Of a stretch of 64,000 bases of DNA, positions 56,330 to 64,000 are shown in pieces. The position numbers and the translations under genes were made by a program. The first letter of the stretch is position 1. The number at the start of each line of letters is the position of its first letter. The stretch is from Psococerastis gibbosa. Taxonomy: Eukaryota; Arthropoda; Insecta; Psocodea; Psocidae. The DNA lies in NCBI GenBank assembly GCA_963971405.1, contig OZ020491.1, forward strand, positions 27,489,019 to 27,553,018, read 5' to 3'. A model generated the notes under the pieces. That model saw nothing but the letters and a program-made list of their open reading frames with translations, searched no databases and had not been told where the DNA came from.

Positions 56330-57960
56330 ACAGCCTACCCAACAAATTCAAAAATCTCAGTCCGAGGATCATCGTAATGAGAAGTTATATCTATTATACA
56401 CAAGTGACATCAGCTAATAACCATTAATTATAACTGACTACATGGCCAGACGTTCTTACTATGAAACATTAGATACATGGACTCTTCTGACCTGCTGGCT
56501 GCTGTTAACTCCTTTTAACTACAGTTAACTATAATAAGACTCCTGACAGATTCTGAATCCGAGTATCATCGTAACAACAGCTGACGATTTATATTCATTA
56601 GACACAACTGACATTTACCAATAACCATTAGTTATAGATAGCCCCATGGACAAACGTTGCTACTTTGAAGCAATTAGATACATGGACTCTTCTGACCTGC
56701 TGGACGCTCGTAGGCTAAATACTACTTAACTACTTCGAGTGCACTGCATGTTAAGTCTTGACTTTTATTACCCCAATAAAGACTTCTGACAGCCTACCCA
56801 ATAAATTTAGAAATCTGAATCCGAGGATCATCGTAGCAACAGCTGACGATTTATATTCATTAGACAAAACTGACATTTGCCAATAACCATTAGTTATAGA
56901 TTATGACTCTATGGATTGTTACGATGAAATAATTAGAGACATCTTGGACTCTTCTGACCTGCTGGCTGCTATTAACAGCAATGTGATTGCACTTCGTGTA
57001 ACGTCTTGACTTATATTACTCGAATGACAGCATATCCAACAAATATTGAGAAATCGGAATCAGAGGATCATCGTTATGATCAATTATATCCACTGGATAC
57101 AACTGAAATCAACCAATAACCATTGGTTATAGCTGAATCCATGAACAGACGTTGCTACGATGAAACTTGGACTCTTCTGCTGCTGCTGTTAACTACTGCT
57201 GCGAGTGCACTACATATTACGTCTTGACTTTTATCTCTAGTACCTACTCGTACGACGTCTCCCTTAATAATACAACTTATACCTGATCGTTCTGATCCAA
57301 CATCGGGAAAGATGGTTCCAAGGACCATCGCAACAGAAACAGGCCAACTGTTGAAACTGTTGACCAGGGACTTTGCATTAAACGAAGTCAATTATTGACT
57401 GAATATCCAAATTGCTCTAGTAGCCGACTCGTTACGTCTTGACTTAACTGTAACTCGTACATCAACACAATTTACTGGACCCAACAGAAGTCTAGACACA
57501 AATAACCACCACGCATTGAATCTGTGGACCGACATAACAGAAACAGACCAACTGTTGAAAAGGAACGTAGACTTTGCATTAAATGAAGTCAATTATTGAC
57601 TGAATATCCAAATTGCTCTAGTAGCCGACTCATTACGTCTTGACTTAACTGTAACTCGTGCATCAACACAATTTACTGGACCCAACAGAAGTCCAGACAC
57701 AAATAACCACCACGCATTGAATCTGTGGACCGACATAACAGAAACAGACCAACTATTGAAAAGGAACGTAGACTTTGCATTAAATGAAGTCAATTATTGA
57801 CTGAATTTCCAATTGGTTCTACTATAGTTGCTGACTTGTTACGTCCTGACTTAACTGTTACTGTTGACCCATCAGAGGTCCAGACACAAATACGCTTCGA
57901 ATCTGTGGACCAACGTAACAACAGACAGATTCAGGGGACACGGACTTTGCGCTAACTGCT
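56330..57960. repeat. diverged intronic tandem repeat, ~200-240-bp unit
   Basis: Landmarks GACTCTTCTGACCTGCTGG, CGAGGATCATCGTA and ACCAATAACCATT recur near 56340, 56550, 56800 and 57050. The last copies, 57392-57592 and 57593-57793, are 201 bp each and nearly identical. Older copies are progressively diverged. Confidence 0.8.
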
Positions 57961-58011
57961 GGGTTAATGTGTGCTTCCTAACCTAACATGGAATTTAACA
58001 TATATTTACAG

Positions 58012-58089
58012 AAAAGGATGAAGAAGGAGGAACAGGAGAAGTTGGAGATAAAGGAAGCTAAGAAAGCTGCGCGCCAATTGAAGGCATAA
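58012..58089 (+). CDS. small secreted four-cysteine protein, last exon
   Basis: The acceptor TATATTTACAG ends at 58011. The frame continues in phase 0 from the 54445 donor and reads KRMKKEEQEKLEIKEAKKAA then RQLKA and TAA at 58087. This gives the protein a highly charged, helical C-terminal tail of 25 residues after the cysteine region. The matching phase, and the Lys/Glu run continuing from the KEKRR of the previous exon, support the join. About 150 nt downstream is an ATTAAA. Confidence 0.75.
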   Translation, partial: KRMKKEEQEKLEIKEAKKAARQLKA

Positions 58090-58236
58090 CACTGGTATTG
58101 TATTAATGAATTCCTGATTGATTTTAACTTGAAAGCGTTTTTTGTTTGTTTGTTAATTTGTGTTTACAATGTGCTGTGTTTGCTTTGTTGCTGTGGTTAT
58201 CTGAAGTGAAGGAGTCATGCCTAGTTGAATTTCAAC

Positions 58237-58242
58237 ATTAAA
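58237..58242 (+). terminator. probable poly(A) signal ATTAAA
   Basis: ATTAAA 148 nt after the stop, followed by the GT-rich GTTGTTTTTCTG. Variant signal in the right place for the two-exon gene. Confidence 0.5.
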
Positions 58243-58790
58243 GAGTTGTTTTTCTGAGCCTTCAAAGTGCTCGGTCAGCAGTCTGTGCGTAGTCTCAGTT
58301 ACAGTCCAAATTAACCACGATATCAGACTCCTTTACTTCAGCTAATATTTTTTAAGCCAACCGTTAAAGCTAGTGGATGTTTTATTATATTATGGTGATG
58401 TATTAATGACAAAATTATCAGATGATCATGTCTGGTCGTGTTGGGGGGGTTTTCCCTGTTTACCACTCATTGTTTCATGAACTCAGATAATTTCAACTAA
58501 GTCAACTGGCAGGGTATTGGCGGGACCAAGTGCGGCCAATATCCTATAGAAACTTAACCTAGGTACATTTTCCTACATTTTCACAAAGGCCCCTGATTAT
58601 TTGTGTTTTTTCTTAAGCCCTAGCTCGTATCGTACAATTTAGGCTACATTTATGATATCAAAAAAGACTTTCGCGCGATAACATGACAAAGATAATTATT
58701 GACTCAGTGTTTTGGCTGAAAATCCTATGAATATGTGTCGAATGAATGCGAGGAATTACGAAAATTGCTGAAGAATGCGAATACGAAAAA

Positions 58791-59264
58791 TGCTGGCCTG
58801 AATGCAACCAGTATGTACTGGATTTTGATCATAGCATACCTACCTACCTATAGGTTTTACTTTTAGGCTATATTTTTAAATTCTGGAATTTTGACTTTAT
58901 CAAATGGTCAATTGTTAGGTATTATTAATTATGACAGCTAACTTAATTAGCTACCTACTGTTTTGACTATTTTCCGTGACGAAATCGAGAATCTACTGAA
59001 TTGTATTATATGTCGTGCATTATGGTTCGAAACGGAATAAATAGCCTAGACTACTAATTTGCATATAGTAACTGCCGTTAAGTAACTATATTATATAGTA
59101 ACTAGTTAAGTTAGCTGCCAAAATTAATAATATCCGACAATTAACCATTAATTTTGATAAAGTCAAAGTTTCAGAATTTAAAAATAATTTATAGGCCTAG
59201 CCTAAAAGTAAAACCTATAGTTAGGTATGCTATGATCAACATCTAGTACATACTGGTTGCATTT
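58791..59264. mobile_element. fold-back MITE (AATGCAACCAGTATGTACT arms)
   Basis: Left AATGCAACCAGTATGTACTG, GATCATAGCATACCTACC and TATAGGTTTTACTTTTAGGC have complements at 59190-59264. TGCTGGCCTGAAT at 58791 pairs with ATTCAGGCCAGCA at 59431, so the full structure may reach 59445 with a later insertion. Confidence 0.75.
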
Positions 59265-59594
59265 AGACTTATAATAACGTTTAAGGACCATGAATAGCTA
59301 TTGATAAAAATGAGTGCTGGAGGTTTTACTTTTAGGCTATATTTTAAAATTCTGGAACTTGTAAGTTGTACACCTTCCTCGTTGGAGGGGTAGATTGGAA
59401 CAAGTCCTGACACATGCGCAGTAACACGGATTCAGGCCAGCATTTAAGTTTTCGTGAGGATCGAATTGCCTAGTGGGGTTTCGTGAACCTTGAGCGATCA
59501 ATCATCTTTTAAGTCTGGAAGTAGACCTATATGACTTCACTATTAAATCACACTTAGAAAAACCACTTTTTGCTACATTTTGCAAGAAATTTGT

Positions 59595-59775
59595 TGGAGC
59601 AGTAGAATCCGGGATGTCCGTCAGAAAGCATACTTCCAAGCGTTTCGTCAACATCTTCAGTGACTTCTAAGAGACTAAGATTGTATCTCGGAGGCTCCGC
59701 AGCAATGAAATTTGGAAGTACGCTTTCAGATCGACCACGGCCCATCATCCCGAATTCTACAACTTCATCAGTAAA
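59595..59775. mobile_element. GGCCGTGGTC fold-back element, relative of 19550
   Basis: AGCAGTAGAATCCGGGATG at the left; GATCGACCACGGCCCATCAT and CCGAATTCTAC at the right. The stem part of the hammerhead-like string is missing here. Confidence 0.65.
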
Positions 59776-60206
59776 AGATTATATATATATATATATATTT
59801 TACTTAAGTTCTGTTCCAACTAGCTCCTCATACTTTCTCCATTATGATTTCAGAAAAGAATGAACCCGCCTGGCATGGAACTACTACGCGAAGCAGAGTC
59901 TTCTTACAATAGGGTCAAGCTGAGGGGAAAGCCCCATCATAAAAAGCAACATATTAACTTATAACCATTCATTCCCATGTACCTAGCTAATGTCATTTAA
60001 CTAGAATAGGCCTTTGGTAACTCCCACCATCTTTGGTGGAATCAGAAGGTAGCCTCCTGGAGTTATACTGCAGGGTGGCCAACTTTGATTAGATCTATGA
60101 TCTACTGTTTATTGACGAAACCCTGTGCAATCTATTAATTACGATTACTTAGTTCTTGAAATCTTCAAAGAAAGGCAAAATGGCGTCTCAATGTTTTTTA
60201 ATGAAA

Positions 60207-60362
60207 TCAAGGCCGTGCCCATGTTTTTGTTTGCAAGGGGGTCCAATTTTTTTAAACGTATTTTATTAACGATAGCCCATTCTATCCAGTGTAACTGTGT
60301 AAAGCCGTTTTAGTTCGGAGGGGGTCCGTACCCCTTGGACCACCCCCTGGACACGGCCTTGA
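60207..60362. mobile_element. G/C-run hAT-type MITE
   Basis: TCAAGGCCGTGCCCA and TGGACACGGCCTTGA; AATGAAAT / AATGTAAT flank it (7 of 8 bases equal). Confidence 0.85.
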
Positions 60363-60622
60363 ATGTAATTGTGTCATATTTAATTCATTAATTTGAAGCT
60401 GCTATTTGCCAGAAATTGTGCAGCATTAGTCGTCAAAAGGTTGGGGTAATTTTCGAACGAAAACAAGGTGCGACACCATACGGAGTGTCTCTTAGTTGAC
60501 TTATGGGAAATTATTAAAAATTATTGACTATTTACGAGCCACAATGTCTCAAGAGAGGCTTTCCAATGGCGTCCATTAAGCGAATAAGGCGACCACTTAA
60601 AGCCCCGCGCATCTGTAGAAAC

Positions 60623-60905
60623 CAGGGGCGGATTAAACAAAAAGTTTTGGGAGGGGTGGATGGCAATCTGAAGCTTTGTTATTACTAGCTAGTAAAAAAA
60701 ACAACGTAAAAACATGGCAAATAGGCGCTTGTACACAGTGATTGACATTTTCGCGCCAATTCCTTATTTTTCTTTTTTTTAACTAATTTGCGCAAAGTAA
60801 TTAATTGTGTACTCTTCGTGATAGAAAATGCTTCTTTTTTTATAGCTTTGGGTGCTTTTAGGGGGGTGATCGCCCCCACCGCCCCCCCCCTTTAATCCGC
60901 CACTG
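60623..60905. mobile_element. hAT-type MITE (CAGGGGCGGATTAAA ends)
   Basis: CAGGGGCGGATTAAACAAAA and TTTAATCCGCCACTG; GTAGAAAC / TTAGAAAC flank it. G- and C-runs inside. Confidence 0.85.
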
Positions 60906-61167
60906 TTAGAAACTCACTATTTTGCGCCTAATTATTTTCAAAAATCCCCCGGAGCAACACCCATCTGTTTCCAGTTTTGTAAATAAACACTGATCTAAAA
61001 TTAAAAAGTAAAATTTTAATAAATTTAGTCTGACTGGTTTTGGTAAGATGATTGTATATCTAGATTTCAGTCTGATGATGGTAGCCTATCTTATCGAAAC
61101 CGGTTACATTTAGTAAAATGTATTGTGGATCAGTTAGTTGTGTTTTTCAATTTTATATGTTATAATT

Positions 61168-61410
61168 GAGTAGCCTATTAGCAAAAGCAATCCTGTCCAC
61201 CCAGGTCGATTTTTCAGAAACCGCAAAAAACTGCTGTGCCGCAACGCCATGAGGTATAACATTACAGTTTTTAAAGCTAATTTTAACAGTATTAGAATTG
61301 GTTTTGCGTCTCAATATCTGATTCATCGGATAGAGTATTGAAAAATAAAAAAAAATGGCGCGGATATCTCAAAACTGAAATAATGGATTGCTTTTGCTAA
61401 TAGGCAACTC
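61168..61410. mobile_element. fold-back MITE with AATT target duplication
   Basis: Inverted near-copy of 13895-14143 with the same ends; AATT on both sides. Confidence 0.85.
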
Positions 61411-61419
61411 AATTTTAAT

Positions 61420-62660
61420 ACCATGTAATGTTTATACTGTTGACAAATAAGACGGCGGTGTCGCACGTTGTTTACATTCGGCTAGTGTTTTCATATATAT
61501 AAGGGTAGGAGTCACTTCAAAAGTCCTACTGTATATGCACCAGTATCTAAGTTTAAAAACGGTTGCATAGCCATAGATCTGCAGGGGTGAAAGATATAAA
61601 ATGTAACCAAATAACCGACCTAGGCTATTACTATATGATTAATAATTGTACTTTTATTGCTATTGCCTACCAAAAATTAATAGACTTATTAACCTAAATA
61701 AATTTTCTACCTATAATCATTTTTATTTTTTATTTTGCCGTACCTATACTGTCGATTACCACTTCATTCTAAAGAGGAGTGGTCGATGTGACTGAAGTTA
61801 TGGATTTAGGCTTAGTTTTCTACCTGCTAAAAGTAGGTGGACAATACTTTTTGGAATTTCTTTGGCTAGGAGTCAGTGCTTAGTTTAAGTTACCTATTGC
61901 AATATTATAGGTATGTATAGGCAATATTTCATACCTATGTAAAGTAATAAAGTAATTTTTATTTCCTTCAAAATATAGATTAACAATTATTTTATAAGTG
62001 TAATAGCAGTAGGAGGGGACCCAGGCCATAGTTGTTGGACTTGGCTTTTAGTAGCTTTTTTATTGTCGTAGCCTATATATATATATTTAAGGAAACGAAA
62101 CTTAGCCTATGTAAAAAATTATACTAAATCCTTTTATTCAATATAATGACGAAACACTTACCTACTTGGTAATCAAATGCACCGGAAGACACAAGAAATT
62201 GAATTACTAGAAATTGAAGAAATTGAATTACTGCTTACTGGTACCATAGAAGATAGGAATGGCCCAAATGTTATTCAGAGAAGCTACGACCATTCTTGGA
62301 AAATTATATTAACTCAGGGGAAATCATGGCAAACTAAATTTAAATTAATTTAGACGGTATTGTACAATAAATAATGTTGGCCGTATAAACGCCTGCAAAT
62401 TTGAGGTTATGCTATCACAGCGATGAACTGCTAGTTTGAAGATATGCCGCAAGATGACGCAGCCCAAACAGCCAAATATGAATTCAAATTTGGCGGTTAA
62501 AAGTTGAACTGTTAAATAGTTTGTCATTTTCTTTATATTTTTATGCTTCAGCTTCTTCTATGTAAGACGCATAGTGTATAATAAACATTACCATCTATGA
62601 CTGGAACGACGATGGTTATGCCGATAATCTCTGTTTTGACTGTACTCTATTCCCAACCAC
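61420..62660. other. unassigned AT-rich DNA
   Basis: Many TAGGCTA/TAGCCTA words. A 58-residue frame (62177-62353) with a doubled GAAATTGAATTACT has no splice signals or recognisable motif. Confidence 0.35.
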
Positions 62661-62663
62661 AAC

Positions 62664-62737
62664 CAAGGGCGGTTTTGCCCCCAATTTAGGTGGGGGGGGG
62701 GGTCCAGACCCCCTGACCCCCCTAAAATCTGCCCTTG
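62664..62737. mobile_element. G/C-run hAT-type MITE, 74 bp, with ACCACAAC duplication
   Basis: CAAGGGCGGTTTTGCC and AAATCTGCCCTTG; ACCACAAC on both sides. GTCCAGACC lies between the G- and C-runs. Confidence 0.85.
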
Positions 62738-63164
62738 ACCACAACATCAACACTCGAGTGTTCCAAATTTTGAACCACCACAACGTATAGACGATTTTTT
62801 TTAATTTTGCTTAAGAGTTTACCATCCATCGCCGGGCTGTAGACCGTTATCAATATGGCGGCTAGTGTAGCCTGCACAAGATAAGTACGCAATTTGGCTG
62901 GGTAAATAGCCTGCACAAGCTAAGTACAGAGTTTTAACCGGGGCCAGGTGATATTTTTTACGTTGGTACTTATCTCTCATAGTTGGCTTATGGTTAACGG
63001 GTGCCCCGTAAGGGATATTGTAGCTTTCAGTTAATATAATTATTTATAATACTACCCGACAACGATTGGATGGAACAATTGTTTATTCGAAAACTTGTAT
63101 AAGCGGAATACCGATTTTATTCGATCTTTATGTGCTTCAAGTGCCATCCTATAGTGGTCGGGTA

Positions 63165-63510
63165 ATGCGTTCCCCGTAGGAAATAGGGACCCTAAAATCC
63201 TTATTTTTTACAGACTTTTAATTTTTTATTTAATTAAAAAAGGAAGATACTGAAGATTTGGCTCATTTAAGTTGTAGAAGATTACTTTATTTGTCATATT
63301 TTTAATGTTTGGTACCGTAGATTCTTCAAAAAAAAAAAAAAAAAAAAATGATTCAGGTTTAAAATTTCATATAAAATTGATAATAGGTGGCTTACCAAGA
63401 AAAAAACTACAAAATCAAAAATTAATAATACCCTATTTGGCCTATTATATGATAAAAGTAGTCTTCTGCAACTTAAATGAACCAATATTTTAAAAACTTG
63501 CTCAGTCAAA
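63165..63510. mobile_element. TTAA-type MITE relative, degraded
   Basis: CCCCGTAGGAAATAGGGACC, TTTTTTATTTAATTAAA and TTTGGCTCATTTAAGTTGTA match the left arm of the TTAA family. The right arm is partly kept (TAGTCTTCTGCAACTTAAAT). Confidence 0.6.
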
Positions 63511-63536
63511 AGAGCATCTAGGTTAATAATAAATAT

Positions 63537-63715
63537 TGACTTTTTGTTCTATTTCTAAGCCAACCTAGCGGAGTCAGGGTATAAAGCCCTCTCTTACACT
63601 CAACTAGGAAGACCCGGGACCAGAAAATGTAGCAAGTGTGAGACTCGAACCAACAACCTTTCGGGTGAAAGTCGGAGTCTGTACCATTTCTCTCACTACT
63701 CTCACATGTCCTGCA
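63537..63715 (-). mobile_element. tRNA-derived SINE, family 1, with internal deletion
   Basis: GACTCGAACCAACAACCTTT head and TAGCGGAGTCAGGG body; the stretch with CATGCTTCGGAGGGC is missing. Confidence 0.8.
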
Positions 63716-63769
63716 TGTTCCACGTCGGCACATTAGGAGGAAAGTAGAACTGGCCCCGACTAATAAGAG

Positions 63770-63965
63770 CAAGTCCTTTTACCCCAGTCCTTTAAAGAAC
63801 AGCCCTACAAGAAATTCAAATCCACCCTCAAAGTGTTTCTCATACAAAATGTTTTTTACACAACGGACGAAGTAACGGCAGCTATCTCAAGCATCCTTTT
63901 AAAATAGAATTTAGAAAGACTTTAAAAAGAATTGTAACTGAATTGTTAATGTAACTGTAAGTGTA
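63770..63965 (+). mobile_element. LINE ORF2 C-terminus
   Basis: Reads QSFKEQPYKKFKSTLKVFLI then QNVFYTTDEVTAAIS and a stop at 63904-63906. The FK..LK..L....FYT.DE pattern is typical of the end of CR1/Jockey-like LINE reverse transcriptases. A TGTAA-rich 3-prime part follows. Only the last ~45 residues are present. Confidence 0.55.
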
Positions 63966-64000
63966 ATTAGTGTAATTTGTAACGCCATTTCTTATATTCT

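Noticed and set aside
60685-60879. Short Lys-rich minus-strand frame
   Set aside because: Lies inside a hAT-type MITE bounded by inverted ends and near-matching 8-bp flanks.
62177-62353. 58-residue frame rich in Glu, Ile and Leu
   Set aside because: Contains a simple duplication of GAAATTGAATTACT, has no splice signals and shows no recognisable motif.

Overview
The window is AT-rich animal nuclear DNA from an invertebrate. Spliced exons with GT-AG borders, intronless retrocopy-like genes, tRNA-derived SINEs, RTE and other LINE ends, a Penelope-like element, a solo LTR and many foldback MITEs all point that way. Short words built on TAGGCTA/TAGCCTA/GGCCTA recur throughout. I cannot name the species; an arthropod or another marine invertebrate would fit.

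The main content is a tandem cluster of three intronless genes on the minus strand (6095-7234, 11565-12692, 17912-19060). Each encodes a protein of 375-382 residues that follows eIF4A from end to end. In all three the catalytic motifs are replaced, and largely in the same way: Walker A ends GKI, DEAD is VEAQ, PTREL is PTWE, the motif V core is PRC, and motif VI begins RRS. They look like a family of helicase pseudoenzymes that lost ATPase function before duplicating and then kept open frames. The duplication unit is about 5.5 kb. It is still visible in non-coding blocks (about 3.2, 8.8 and 14.4 kb), in the 3-prime flanks, and in a palindromic CTGCGCAG element 115-135 bp upstream of each start codon. 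After triplication each copy was colonised by different SINEs and MITEs. One TTAA-targeting MITE sits exactly at the stop codon of the third gene and leaves the stop intact.

Layout: 0-2 kb holds a possible 108-nt orphan exon and a Penelope-like GIY-YIG fragment. 3-20 kb is the pseudohelicase array. 20-52 kb has no supported host gene and is a dense mosaic of MITEs (composite Tourist-like, TTAA-type and hAT-type with 8-bp target duplications), three SINE families, RTE and other LINE tails, a solo LTR and satellites (80-bp array at 25.3 kb; GTT microsatellite at 39.8 kb). 52.8-54.1 kb is a higher-order minisatellite. 54.2-58.3 kb holds the last two exons of a small gene for a probable secreted four-cysteine protein; its 3.6-kb intron is filled by a composite MITE and diverged ~200-bp repeats. 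58.3-64 kb is again repeats, ending in the C-terminus of a LINE.

Only the pseudohelicases and the secreted-protein gene are well supported as host genes. All family assignments rest on motif recognition by eye; no database search was possible.
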